A stretch of DNA of 36,052 nt. It comes from Chitinophagaceae bacterium (GTDB lineage: Bacteria; Bacteroidota; Bacteroidia; Chitinophagales; Chitinophagaceae). The stretch is from contig SCQV01000341.1 of the NCBI GenBank assembly GCA_004299085.1, positions 1 to 36,052 of the forward strand. The letters run 5' to 3'. Within the stretch, counting starts at the first letter, position 1. Each line of letters begins with the position of its first letter. This document shows positions 1 to 8,500 of the stretch, piece after piece. The notes under the pieces were generated by a model. The model was not told the origin of the DNA, searched no databases, and was given only the letters and a program-made list of their open reading frames with translations. A program made the translations under genes and the position numbers.

Positions 1-2
1 GG

Positions 3-2927
3 ATGGTATGCGCCCTGCTTTCCGTACAGGCGCAGCAATCTTCTCTCTATACTATCAACGGTATGGTAGTGTCTGCCAAAGACGGGATAGCCCTGCCGGC
101 TGCTACCGTAAAGATCAAAGATACCAACAGGGGTATTACCACGGATAATTATGGTCGCTTTACCCTGCAAAACGTACAGGACACCGCGGTATTGATCGTT
201 TCATCCATTGGCTATGCTTCCCAGGAAATAACCGCTGATATCAAAAATCCGATGATCATTCGTTTGATCCCTTCGGTAAATAAGCTGGATGAGACGGTGA
301 TAATGGGCTACGGCACTACAACCCAAAGATTGAACACCGGTGATATCAGCACCATTACCGCCAAAGAAATTTCCGAGCAACCTGTCACCAATGTCTTAGC
401 AGCTTTATCTGGCCGAGCCCCCGGCGTATATGTGCAAACACAAAACGGACTTCCCGGAGGCAATATTACAGTTCAAATCAGAGGTATCAATTCTATTGGT
501 GCAGGAAATGATCCGCTGTATATTATTGATGGAGTACCTTATCCTTCAACTCCATTGAATAACGGTCTTGCTTTTAATGGCGCAGCGGGCAACATTAGTC
601 CCCTGAATAGTATTAATCCGGATGATATCCAGAGCATTGAAATATTAAAAGATGCAGACGCTACGGCGATCTACGGGTCGAGAGGATCTAACGGGGTTAT
701 TCTGATTACTACCAAAAAGGGGCAATCAGGAAAAACGCGTTTTCAAGTGAATATATCCCAAGGATTTAGCCGTTTAAATCAACAGACAAACTATCTGAAC
801 CTAAAGCAATATCTCCAGTTAAGAAGGGAAGCATTTAAAAATGATGGCGTGGAACCTACCACTTCAACAGCGCCTGACTTGCTGGTTTGGGATACCACAA
901 AATCCACAGACTGGCAAAAGTATCTTTTCGGGAGGACAGATCCGGTAACAGAGGCGCAAGCCAGCATATCTGGTGGCAATACCAGTACCCACTTCCTGCT
1001 AAGCGGTAATTTCCACCGGGAAGGCTCCATATACCGGGGTAATTTCCATTACAGTCGAGCAGGATCATATTTCAATATGGAACACACGTCTCCTAATCAA
1101 AAATTTCATACTACATTTACGACAAGCTACGAGGCAGATAATAATGACTTGCCACAACTAAATTTACTGTCCAGCCTTTCTCTCCCACCGGACTTCCCTT
1201 TGTATGACAGTATGGGAAATCTCAATTGGAATGGTGCGAGTAATCCTTTAGGAGTCTTAAAGCAAACCACTCAGGCAAAAACCAATAATTTAGTTTCCAA
1301 TCTCATACTGCGATACTCTATTTTGAAGGGACTGGATATCAAGGTAAGTTTAGGATTTAATAAGCTATCCCTTACCGAGTTATCTATAACACCTAAAACT
1401 GCTCAAGCACCCTCTTCCTATGCAACTAACTCTGCGGATTGGGCTGATATGTCCACACAATCATATATTATAGAGCCGCAAATAAACTATGTCAGAAAAA
1501 TAGGTAATGGCAGCTTAACAATGCTTGCCGGAGGTACCTGGCAGTACACAGGTAATCAAAATTTATATATTCAGACTTCGAATTATAGTAATGAATCATT
1601 GCTTGGGTCATTGGGAGCAGCAGGTACAATCAACTCTGTAAATAATACCAATTCAGTTTATAAATATGCATCCATATTTGGCCGTGTTAATTATAATTGG
1701 CAAGATAAGTACATTATCAATGGAAGCTTTCGTCGTGATGGCTCTTCCCGTTTTGGACCAGGTAAACAATTTGGTAATTTTGGTGCTGCAGGTGCAGCAT
1801 GGTTGTTTTCCAATGAACACTTCATTAAGGAGAGTATTCCTTTTCTAAGTTATGGGAAATTAAGAGCCAGCTACGGGCTTACAGGAAATGATCGGATAGC
1901 TGATTATGGATTTCTTTCCACATATAGTTCAGGTTCAATATATAACAATATAGCTACCTTACGGCCCACCCGTGCAGCAAATCCTGACTATAGCTGGGAA
2001 ACTAATAAAAAGATGGAAGCAGCCATTGAATTGGGTTTTCTGAAAGATAGGATCATGCTTTCTACTGCCTGGTATCGAAACAGGAGTTCCAATGAATTGG
2101 TATCTTATCCTTTACCAACACAAACCGGCTTTTCGAGTTATCAGGCCAACCTGCCTGCCTTGGTAGGAAACAAGGGATGGGAATTTGACTTTAATTCGAC
2201 CAATATTACTACGCATAATTTTAATTGGCAAACATCCTTCAACATTACTTTTTCCAATAATAAGCTTATTTCTTTTCCGGGCATAGAAAGTTCCAGTTAC
2301 GCATATCAGTATCAGGTGGGGCAAGACTTAAGTGTCCATAAAGGCTATCTTTTTACCGGAGTGAATCCTAAAACGGGTATTGCTCAATTTAAAGATGTCA
2401 ATAATGACGGGGTACTCAATAATAAGGATCGTGTGGTTATTGGCAAAAGTAGCCCTGACTTTTACGGCGGGTTTAACAATACGCTGAGTTATAAAGGGAT
2501 TACCTTATCAGTGTTTTTTCAGTTTGCCAAACAACAAAATAATACGCTGACTCCAGCTATGATTGGCATGAGCAACTATATGGATGCAGTACTCAAGAGA
2601 TGGCAAAAACCGGGAGATATAACGTCCATTCAAAAACCCACAGCCACATTTGGAAGCCCCGCTTCAGCTACGATTTTTAATATGCTTTTTTCCAGTGCCA
2701 CTTTTTCAGATGCTTCTTATATCCGTTTCAAGAACATTTCTTTGGACTATCAATTAAAGTCACATTGGATTCAATCTATCAGAGCTGAAGATTGCAAAAT
2801 TTATTTGCAGTTCGAAAACTTAATCACTTGGGCCGCCAATAATAATTATCGCCTTGATCCTGAAACAACCGCCCAATCCATTCCTCCCCTTAAAACTTTT
2901 GTACTGGGCTTACAACTATCTTTTTAA
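3..2927 (+). CDS. SusC/RagA-type TonB-dependent outer-membrane transporter (5' partial)
   Basis: This is an outer-membrane beta-barrel that imports an oligomeric or chelated nutrient using TonB energy, together with the SusD-type lipoprotein 20 bp downstream. The first residues (VCALLSVQAQ) look like the end of a signal peptide, so the true start probably lies left of the window. A carboxypeptidase-regulatory-like domain spans about residues 17-95. The plug follows at about 100-245, with the SusC hallmarks PLYIIDGVPY, IEILKDADATAIYGSRG and NGVILITTKKG. The rest is barrel and ends in the hydrophobic LQLSF typical of barrels. The 974 visible residues fit the family size. The substrate cannot be told from sequence: no glycoside hydrolase, peptidase or FecI/FecR regulator is adjacent. 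Confidence 0.95.
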   Translation: MVCALLSVQAQQSSLYTINGMVVSAKDGIALPAATVKIKDTNRGITTDNYGRFTLQNVQDTAVLIVSSIGYASQEITADIKNPMIIRLIPSVNKLDETVIMGYGTTTQRLNTGDISTITAKEISEQPVTNVLAALSGRAPGVYVQTQNGLPGGNITVQIRGINSIGAGNDPLYIIDGVPYPSTPLNNGLAFNGAAGNISPLNSINPDDIQSIEILKDADATAIYGSRGSNGVILITTKKGQSGKTRFQVNISQGFSRLNQQTNYLNLKQYLQLRREAFKNDGVEPTTSTAPDLLVWDTTKSTDWQKYLFGRTDPVTEAQASISGGNTSTHFLLSGNFHREGSIYRGNFHYSRAGSYFNMEHTSPNQKFHTTFTTSYEADNNDLPQLNLLSSLSLPPDFPLYDSMGNLNWNGASNPLGVLKQTTQAKTNNLVSNLILRYSILKGLDIKVSLGFNKLSLTELSITPKTAQAPSSYATNSADWADMSTQSYIIEPQINYVRKIGNGSLTMLAGGTWQYTGNQNLYIQTSNYSNESLLGSLGAAGTINSVNNTNSVYKYASIFGRVNYNWQDKYIINGSFRRDGSSRFGPGKQFGNFGAAGAAWLFSNEHFIKESIPFLSYGKLRASYGLTGNDRIADYGFLSTYSSGSIYNNIATLRPTRAANPDYSWETNKKMEAAIELGFLKDRIMLSTAWYRNRSSNELVSYPLPTQTGFSSYQANLPALVGNKGWEFDFNSTNITTHNFNWQTSFNITFSNNKLISFPGIESSSYAYQYQVGQDLSVHKGYLFTGVNPKTGIAQFKDVNNDGVLNNKDRVVIGKSSPDFYGGFNNTLSYKGITLSVFFQFAKQQNNTLTPAMIGMSNYMDAVLKRWQKPGDITSIQKPTATFGSPASATIFNMLFSSATFSDASYIRFKNISLDYQLKSHWIQSIRAEDCKIYLQFENLITWAANNNYRLDPETTAQSIPPLKTFVLGLQLSF

Positions 2928-2947
2928 TATGCCAAAACAATTCTGAA

Positions 2948-4321
2948 ATGAAAAAGAAAACAATTGCTTTATACCTGTTGATGGCCTCTGGCGTCCTGTC
3001 TATGATGACTATGCCATCCTGCAAAAAATTGATCCAAATTGATCCACCTGCATCACAACTGACGGGTGATAAGGTATATGCAGATGATAACAGCGCGATT
3101 GGCGCTGTATCCAACATCTATACCTGGTTTGAGAATTACGACCTGGAGGGCAATCTAATGCCCTATGTAAGCCTGTATGTGGATGAAATATATCCTACCA
3201 CTGCCGATGAAGAAAGCATGATGTACTACAATAATGCCATCAGCGTAGATGACTATAGTATCTCCAATGTATGGAAGTATGCCTACTTCATCATCTATGA
3301 AAGCAATGCTATGCTGGAAAACCTTCCCGCTTCGACCGGAATAACACCTGCTGTTAAAATGCAACTCGAAGGAGAAGCCAAGTTCCTGCGTGCTTATGCT
3401 TATTATTTTCTGATCAATTTATATGGCAATGTTCCCCTGGTGCTATCTACTAATGTCAAAGAAACAGCCAGCCTGCCAGGGGATTCGACATCGGATATCT
3501 ATAAACAAATTGTACAAGACCTGTCAGATGCAGAAACTGATTTGCCAGAAGCATATCCTACCCAAGGGAAAACCCGTGCAAATAAATGGTGCGCTGCCTC
3601 ACTGCTGGCGAGGATTTATCTGTACACAGGAGACTGGAAAGATGCGGAAGCACAGAGTACCGAAGTCATCAATTCTGGCCAATATAAATTGGATTCTTTG
3701 GATGAGGTCTTTGCAAGCAATAGTAAGGAAACTATTCTGGAATGCTGGAATCAGAATGGCTATACCATTACAGGAAGCACTTATCTCCCAGGCTCAGCCG
3801 GTGAAGCCCCACTTTATGCCATAGACACCTCATTATTAAATGCCTTTGAACCGGGTGATCGCCGGAAAACAGAATGGCTTGATTCCGTTGTCATCTCTGG
3901 AAGTGTATATTATTATCCATATAAATATCAGCTAAATAGTAACACCGGGGGTGGCAGAACGGAATATACCGTGCTGCTTCGACTGGGAGAGCAATACCTC
4001 ATTCGTGCAGAAGCCAGGGCACAGCAGAATAATCTGACAGAAGCTGTCGCTGACCTGAATACCATACGTACCCGTGCAGGACTGAAAGAGCTTCCTACGG
4101 GGCTGTCGCAAAAAGAAATCTTAGCAGCAATAGCCCAGGAGAGAAGAGTGGAACTGTTTACTGAATGGGGACACCGTTTCTTTGATCTGAAAAGAACCGG
4201 ACAAATTGATGCCGTACTGGGTACTTCAAAACCATTCTGGAAGACTACGGATCAATTATACCCCATCCCGCAAAATGAGCTGAACAAGAATCCGAACTTG
4301 AAGCAAAACGAAGGTTATTAA
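2948..4321 (+). CDS. SusD/RagB-type nutrient-binding lipoprotein
   Basis: This is the surface lipoprotein that caps the SusC barrel and captures substrate. It has a lipoprotein signal peptide ending near MPSC (lipid-attachment Cys about residue 25), then a SusD N-terminal TPR-like region containing EAKFLRAYAYYFLINLYGNVPLV, a very typical SusD motif region (about 140-165). The C-terminal RagB region contains YLIRAEARAQ, LNTIRTRAGL, ERRVELFTEWGHRFFDLKR and the closing LYPIPQNELNKNP. The length of 457 residues is normal to slightly short. It starts 20 bp after the SusC stop, so the two are co-transcribed. Confidence 0.95.
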   Translation: MKKKTIALYLLMASGVLSMMTMPSCKKLIQIDPPASQLTGDKVYADDNSAIGAVSNIYTWFENYDLEGNLMPYVSLYVDEIYPTTADEESMMYYNNAISVDDYSISNVWKYAYFIIYESNAMLENLPASTGITPAVKMQLEGEAKFLRAYAYYFLINLYGNVPLVLSTNVKETASLPGDSTSDIYKQIVQDLSDAETDLPEAYPTQGKTRANKWCAASLLARIYLYTGDWKDAEAQSTEVINSGQYKLDSLDEVFASNSKETILECWNQNGYTITGSTYLPGSAGEAPLYAIDTSLLNAFEPGDRRKTEWLDSVVISGSVYYYPYKYQLNSNTGGGRTEYTVLLRLGEQYLIRAEARAQQNNLTEAVADLNTIRTRAGLKELPTGLSQKEILAAIAQERRVELFTEWGHRFFDLKRTGQIDAVLGTSKPFWKTTDQLYPIPQNELNKNPNLKQNEGY

Positions 4322-4346
4322 TTTTTATTCATCAAACTATAGGAAA

Positions 4347-5747
4347 ATGAAAACATGTTGTCTAATCACATTTATCTGTTTAATGGGAATAAGATCTTTT
4401 GCACAAGAAAATGCATCATCCCCTTCTTTGAACCGCCCCCCTCTTCAATCTGATAAAATCCAACCTATAAAAATAGGCCAAAAAGTACCGGAAACATTTT
4501 TACGTGGAATTCTAAATTATAAGGATTCCACTGCCCAATTATCAGATTTTTACAAAGGAAAACTATTAATTATTGATTTCTGGGCTACCTGGTGTTCGCC
4601 ATGCATAACATCATTACCAATCCTCGATTCAATTCATAAGGTAATGTCAAATAAAGTGAATATTATTGCCGTAACCTACCAAACAAAGGATGAGGTAAAA
4701 GCCTTTTTCAAAAAACATAAAAATATGGAGAACTCCACCTTACCTTTTGTGGTCGGAGATGAAATCCTTAGCCGATTTTTCCCATATAAATATGTCCCTC
4801 AGGAAATATGGATTGATAGTAATGGTTACTTAAGGGGAATCACTACCAATGATAATGTGACAGTAAGAAATATTGATTCTTTATTGAATAATAATAAATT
4901 AAATTTTCTTACTAAAAAGGATAGCCTTACTTATGATTCAAGAAAGTATTCAAATTTTCAGGATAAAGATATTCTCTTTAGATCTGTATTAGCTAAAACT
5001 CCTTTAGGTATTGGTGGTGGTTGGGTTGATTTTAAATATGTGCAAAATTATAGCAAGTATTATAAAAGGATATTTTTGACTCACAGGACGCCTCTTCAGC
5101 TTTTTTATACTGCATATACACATGGAGAGGGTTACGTAAATTATAAAAGGATATTTTTTGATTTAACAGATTCAACTAAATATATCTTTCCGACCCACGG
5201 CGAGTTTAATGCAAACGACAGTCTGAGAAATCTCTATACTAATTATGATCAATGGTTAAATGATTGGGAGAAAGCTAATGATTATTGTTATGAGCTTATT
5301 ATGCCTCATTACGTTAAAGACACTATTTTTTATAAATATATGCTCCAGGATCTGAACCGATGTTTTGATATACAGGCAAATATAGAGAAGAGGCTTCTGC
5401 CTTGCATAGTTATTAAATTATCTGATCCAGGAAACACCACTAAATTAAGGACAACAGGCTTACCTCCCCAGACTTATTGGAATCCAAACCATGATACGCT
5501 GAAAAGGATCCAAAATGAACCTTTATCCGTTTTAGTTTCTACCTTAAATAGTTTTAAAAAGAACGATCCTGTAATAGACCTTACCCATTACACCAAACCG
5601 GTGGATATGAACTTTAATAATATGGGAAATTTCTTTCAAAGGGAAAAATATGATGTGGATGAGCTAAGGAAAGATTTGGCAAAGTATGGATTAGAAGTTA
5701 TCAGAGAAAAAAGGCTTTTTGAAGTTTTGATAATTAAGCAAAGATGA
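4347..5747 (+). CDS. TlpA-like secreted thioredoxin with long C-terminal extension
   Basis: This is a periplasmic thiol-disulfide oxidoreductase. A signal peptide covers about residues 1-20 (ending SFAQ). A TlpA/AhpC-TSA thioredoxin fold covers about 43-190, with the active site WATWCSPC (Cys83 and Cys86). The remaining roughly 270 residues are AT-rich in codon use and match no family I recognise. The gene follows the SusD gene by 25 bp. Redoxins of this kind commonly end SusC/SusD clusters in Chitinophaga-like and Pedobacter-like genomes, where they presumably keep exported proteins reduced or process a redox-active ligand. The partner is unknown. Confidence 0.85.
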   Translation: MKTCCLITFICLMGIRSFAQENASSPSLNRPPLQSDKIQPIKIGQKVPETFLRGILNYKDSTAQLSDFYKGKLLIIDFWATWCSPCITSLPILDSIHKVMSNKVNIIAVTYQTKDEVKAFFKKHKNMENSTLPFVVGDEILSRFFPYKYVPQEIWIDSNGYLRGITTNDNVTVRNIDSLLNNNKLNFLTKKDSLTYDSRKYSNFQDKDILFRSVLAKTPLGIGGGWVDFKYVQNYSKYYKRIFLTHRTPLQLFYTAYTHGEGYVNYKRIFFDLTDSTKYIFPTHGEFNANDSLRNLYTNYDQWLNDWEKANDYCYELIMPHYVKDTIFYKYMLQDLNRCFDIQANIEKRLLPCIVIKLSDPGNTTKLRTTGLPPQTYWNPNHDTLKRIQNEPLSVLVSTLNSFKKNDPVIDLTHYTKPVDMNFNNMGNFFQREKYDVDELRKDLAKYGLEVIREKRLFEVLIIKQR

Positions 5748-5783
5748 AAAAAAAGGTGGCAGTATTCACATACGATGCCACCT
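5746..5783 (-). terminator. Intrinsic terminator of the DUF6520/MauE operon
   Basis: AGGTGGCA (5754-5761) pairs perfectly with TGCCACCT (5776-5783). Read on the minus strand the hairpin is followed by a run of eight T. This ends the leftward operon that begins at the MauE-like gene. It lies at the convergent junction with the TlpA-like gene and abuts its stop codon. Confidence 0.8.
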
Positions 5784-5808
5784 CCTTAACACCTCAAGAC
5801 GCTACAGA

Positions 5809-6084
5809 TTACTGGTAATGCAGGTCTTCACTGGGGACACTGTTACCCTGGGAATCAAAAGCTGCTGCACAAGTTTCGGTCACTTTTGGCTGACAGCCGG
5901 TAATTGACTCCATTTGTGCTTGGGTCTTATTCGAATAAGTACCCGTTTGATTGCCATTCTGATCATAAGTAATCCAATTGTACGTCAAGTCATCAGAATG
6001 AGCTGACGCGACATTCGAAGCCATCACACTTCCGGCAGCAATGGCAACGGCAAGGACTGTTAGTCCTATTCTTAATTTTTTCAT
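5809..6084 (-). CDS. Small exported DUF6520-like protein with two cysteines
   Basis: This is a 91-residue secreted peptide of the DUF6520 type that is frequent in Bacteroidota. The start is set at the ATG at 6084 (MKKLRIGLTVL), since the longer reading upstream encodes no signal-peptide-like sequence. A signal peptide runs to about residue 28 (AxA at 26-28). The mature part is about 63 residues with two cysteines (Cys64 in ITGCQPK, Cys72 in TETCAAAF), plausibly forming a disulfide. Its function is unknown. It lies 89 bp downstream of a MauE-like membrane gene on the same strand, a recurrent pairing, so the membrane protein may help fold or oxidise it (inference). Confidence 0.75.
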   Translation of the reverse strand: MKKLRIGLTVLAVAIAAGSVMASNVASAHSDDLTYNWITYDQNGNQTGTYSNKTQAQMESITGCQPKVTETCAAAFDSQGNSVPSEDLHYQ

Positions 6085-6173
6085 GACGATAAGTTTAATA
6101 GTAAATAAATATTGCCTACTCTGTTCTACAGGTTTTCGGTTACTCCTGTTTTTGTGCGCACAAAATATTTTTA

Positions 6174-6632
6174 TCATCCCGTTGAATAAGATTGGGCATG
6201 CAAATCATTGATTTCAGCTTTATTTTTTCTTTCCAGGAATATTCCGCCAATGGAGAGTCCCAGGAAGAAAATATTGAACACTAAATGGCCCGGCCAATGA
6301 AGCGCTGAAATAATACCCCCGCAGGCACACGGAAGTGGCAGTCCTGATAACAGCATTGCTGCTATGTATATAGTAAATACCAGCATTAAGCCCGTAGCCC
6401 CGTAAAAGGCCCATAATCTTGTTTTGGTAAAAGGCAGCATGGCTGCAACCAATAATTCCAGGGTGGGAATAAGCCATGCTATCCAATGAGCCGATTTAGC
6501 CAATAATTTGAAAGGAGATTCACTTACCTGGAATACAAACACACTATACTCACTCAGTTTAGTCAGGGCTGCGTAGCAAAAAAGAAGCAATAACAACGCT
6601 GAAATGATTTCTATCAAGATGGTCTTTTTCAT
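6174..6632 (-). CDS. MauE/DoxX-like four-helix membrane protein
   Basis: This is a 152-residue integral membrane protein with four hydrophobic segments (about residues 5-25, 47-67, 75-97 and 115-135). It belongs to the MauE/DoxX-like group, whose MauE members are needed for maturation of disulfide-rich periplasmic proteins. A CAC motif (Cys102 and Cys104, in LPCACGG) just after the third helix would fit a redox role. The start at 6632 is chosen because the TAnnTTTG promoter box lies just upstream, at 6660-6667, inside the longer open frame. It is the first gene of a leftward operon with the DUF6520-like peptide. Confidence 0.75.
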   Translation of the reverse strand: MKKTILIEIISALLLLLFCYAALTKLSEYSVFVFQVSESPFKLLAKSAHWIAWLIPTLELLVAAMLPFTKTRLWAFYGATGLMLVFTIYIAAMLLSGLPLPCACGGIISALHWPGHLVFNIFFLGLSIGGIFLERKNKAEINDLHAQSYSTG

Positions 6633-6659
6633 AGATAATGAATACTGTCTTCTCACATA

Positions 6660-6667
6660 CAAAGTTA
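6660..6667 (-). promoter_or_regulatory. Bacteroidetes -7 box for the MauE/DUF6520 operon
   Basis: The minus strand reads TAACTTTG, an exact match to the Bacteroidetes TAnnTTTG box, 27 bp before the MauE-like start. No clear TTG -33 element is seen. Three 20-bp repeats lie upstream at 6701-6760, so this promoter is probably activator-dependent. Confidence 0.65.
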
Positions 6668-6700
6668 CACTCCTCCCATACCCTCCTCCAAGCACTTTCT

Positions 6701-6760
6701 TTTGTCCAAAAGGAGCATTTTTTGTCCAAAAGGAGCAATCTTTGTCCGAAAGGAGCAATT
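6701..6760. repeat. Three tandem 20-bp boxes upstream of the MauE-like gene
   Basis: TTTGTCCAAAAGGAGCA recurs at 6701, 6721 and 6741 with an exact 20-bp period. The third copy reads GTCCGAAAGGAG. Each copy is a short palindrome, TCC-(A/G)AAA-GGA. The array ends just downstream of the AraC-type gene and upstream of the TAACTTTG box at 6660-6667. The likely role is an operator or activator-site array for the leftward operon. Confidence 0.75.
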
Positions 6761-6761
6761 G

Positions 6762-7103
6762 TTAATGGTTTCTTAACTCTGCCGGTGTGATATGGAATCT
6801 TTTGTGGAATTTCCGGGTAAAAGAGGAAAGGGATTTAAAACCCACTTCAGCCGTAATTTCTTTCACGGGCTTATTAGTTTCACTAAGCAGGCTATGGGCT
6901 TTTAAAAGTCTTTTTTCAAGCGCGTACTGATGAATGGTTTGATGAAATCTCTTTTTAAATTTCCGTTGCAGGGTAAACCGGCTTACCTGGTACTCGTCAG
7001 ACAATATTTTTACATCAAGCGGTTTATCTAAATTTTCCGTGATATAGGAGGCAATCCGGTCGGTTATTTTATCACTGGTAGTCATTTCATAGGGGTCAAT
7101 CAT
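6762..7103 (-). CDS. Short AraC-type transcriptional regulator
   Basis: This is an AraC-family DNA-binding domain of about 113 residues with almost no effector domain. The first helix-turn-helix lies around residues 28-50 (VKILSDEYQVSRFTLQRKFK). The second, around 76-98, carries the conserved VKEITAEVGFKSLSSFTRKF and ends ITPAELR. The ATG at 7103 is preferred because the longer reading needs a TTG start; an ATG at 7085 is also possible. It lies between two different triplicated palindromic arrays and reads into the MauE/DUF6520 unit, so it is a natural candidate regulator of one or both. Confidence 0.85.
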   Translation of the reverse strand: MIDPYEMTTSDKITDRIASYITENLDKPLDVKILSDEYQVSRFTLQRKFKKRFHQTIHQYALEKRLLKAHSLLSETNKPVKEITAEVGFKSLSSFTRKFHKRFHITPAELRNH

Positions 7104-7165
7104 TAAACACAGAAGCGATAGACGCCATTCATTTTGCAAATTCGCTCTTTACTTTTTAAAATGAA

Positions 7166-7227
7166 CCCGTCGAAAGACCCATTTTTTTACCGTCGAAAGA
7201 CGGTGAAAAATACCGTCGAAAGACGGT
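7166..7227. repeat. Three 23-bp-spaced CGTC-GAAA-GACG palindromes
   Basis: The core CGTCGAAAGAC starts at 7168, 7191 and 7214, an exact 23-bp period. Copies two and three are perfect palindromes with arms ACCGTC and GACGGT around GAAA (7189-7204 and 7212-7227); copy one is less complete. The array ends 22 bp before a TAtcTTTG box at 7250-7257 and lies about 70 bp upstream of the lipoprotein gene. It resembles the array at 6701-6760: both are short inverted repeats around an A-rich centre. Confidence 0.8.
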
Positions 7228-7249
7228 ACGTCAGAATAAAAAAGCCTTT

Positions 7250-7257
7250 TATCTTTG
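7250..7257 (+). promoter_or_regulatory. -7 box for the lipoprotein/two-component operon
   Basis: TATCTTTG matches TAnnTTTG, 40 bp upstream of the ATG at 7298. No TTG is found at the -33 position. Instead the last palindromic box ends at 7227, where an activator would contact RNA polymerase. Confidence 0.6.
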
Positions 7258-7297
7258 CCTGTGTAAATAATATTTATCACCCTTAAACAATTACATC

Positions 7298-7822
7298 ATG
7301 AAAAATTACTTTCTTGCAATGGCAGCCATTGCCCTGTTTTTTGCCTGCTCCGCATGCAAACAATTTAATGCTCTCAGCGACCTGTTACCCGGCACTAAAG
7401 TGCAGGCGCAAGGCGCAGTTTCTCTACCTGGCCCGGAAGAGATGCAATATTCTCAGCCTATTCCGGTGGACACTTCTAATAAGATGATCATGAGCTACCT
7501 GCGAAGCATCGAATACGAAACGAATACAAAAGCGATTCGTTCCTGGGCATTTAATGCAGATACGCTCAGACGTTATCTGAATGAAGGCAAAGGGAAAAAG
7601 ATCATTACGATGAAATTTATGTTAGCCCATACGTTGACTTATATCAACTCCGGACATTACGGAGAGAGGCCTTCTCCTTTAGATAATAACCACGCTATCA
7701 CTATCGTACTCGTGGGCGCGGACTCTTCTGGGAATTATGTACTGAATGAAGAAAATATGGACTATGACCAGTGCATGCCCTGCCCCGAAAACTGTATTGG
7801 TTCACCTACGATTGCCGAATAA
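7298..7822 (+). CDS. Lipoprotein of unknown function
   Basis: I do not recognise this 174-residue protein. The N-terminus is a lipoprotein-type signal (FFACSAC, lipid Cys about 17 or 20). The middle has MKFMLAHTLTYI and a segment GADSSGNYVLNEENMDYD. The C-terminus carries three cysteines in a tight cluster (CMPCPENC), which could form a disulfide or bind metal. It is the first gene after the palindrome-controlled promoter and is followed after 18 bp by a multi-pass membrane protein and a two-component pair. It could be the extracytoplasmic sensing partner of that system or a regulated output (inference). Confidence 0.7.
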   Translation: MKNYFLAMAAIALFFACSACKQFNALSDLLPGTKVQAQGAVSLPGPEEMQYSQPIPVDTSNKMIMSYLRSIEYETNTKAIRSWAFNADTLRRYLNEGKGKKIITMKFMLAHTLTYINSGHYGERPSPLDNNHAITIVLVGADSSGNYVLNEENMDYDQCMPCPENCIGSPTIAE

Positions 7823-7840
7823 AAGAAAGCATTACATACA

Positions 7841-8500
7841 ATGACTGCAAAAATTCAGTTTATTATCTATATATCTGTCCTTGTATTTACATTCGGCGTC
7901 AGCCTAAAGAAATTAAAGGGAACGGAACTGTCCCTGAAATTCATTTGTATGCTTTTAGGCTACACAATAATTACCGAAATACTGGCGGCTTACATGGCAA
8001 TAAGGTTCAGGCAAAATCTGATGATATATCATATCTATCCTTCTGTCAGCCTGGCCTTCATTGCCCTGTATTATAATTATTCAATCAAAGAGTTTCGTCA
8101 ATATAAGATAGGATATTTTGTAGCCGGCTTTGGCTTTCTTGCAGCCATCCTCAATACGCTGTACTTACAGCCACTGAAGGTAATGGATTCTAATGTTACG
8201 TTACTGGCTGGAGTCTTAATCGTGATGATGGCTATCCTATCCTTTTATAAAATATACATGGATGAAAGTAACCTGAGATTTGCACGAACGCCGCATTTTT
8301 GGTTATCCGTCCTGTTCTTATTTTACTATTGTACCACATTCTTTTTGTTCGGACTCATGCAATACTGCCTGATGAAAAAGATGCATACCATCCTTCAGGG
8401 AATGTACTGGTTCTTGTGGAGCGTGAATCTTATTTTTTATACCGGTATCGGTGTTATTTTCCTCCTCACCGTTCCACGAAAAAAGTACTATGGAAGATAA
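7841..8500 (+). CDS. Multi-pass (about 7 TM) membrane protein upstream of a histidine kinase
   Basis: This 219-residue protein has roughly seven hydrophobic helices and a short basic C-terminal tail (VPRKKYYGR). I recognise no named family. Its stop overlaps the histidine kinase start by 11 bp, so the two are translationally coupled. The kinase itself has only one membrane helix and no periplasmic sensor domain, so this protein may serve as its sensory or membrane module. Similar unnamed membrane proteins often accompany DesK/NarX-type kinases in Bacteroidota (family knowledge). The coupling is seen directly; the sensory role is inference. Confidence 0.7.
   Translation: MTAKIQFIIYISVLVFTFGVSLKKLKGTELSLKFICMLLGYTIITEILAAYMAIRFRQNLMIYHIYPSVSLAFIALYYNYSIKEFRQYKIGYFVAGFGFLAAILNTLYLQPLKVMDSNVTLLAGVLIVMMAILSFYKIYMDESNLRFARTPHFWLSVLFLFYYCTTFFLFGLMQYCLMKKMHTILQGMYWFLWSVNLIFYTGIGVIFLLTVPRKKYYGR

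Noticed and set aside
3423-3824. Open frame of 133 codons inside the SusD gene
   Set aside because: It is out of frame with the well-conserved SusD sequence.
6701-7227. Could the regularly spaced repeats be a small CRISPR array?
   Set aside because: Only three units per array, 20- or 23-bp periods with no unique spacers, no cas genes, and placement next to promoters.
7771-8076. Open frame of 101 codons overlapping the lipoprotein and membrane protein genes
   Set aside because: It overlaps two better-supported coding frames and its composition shows no domain or signal.
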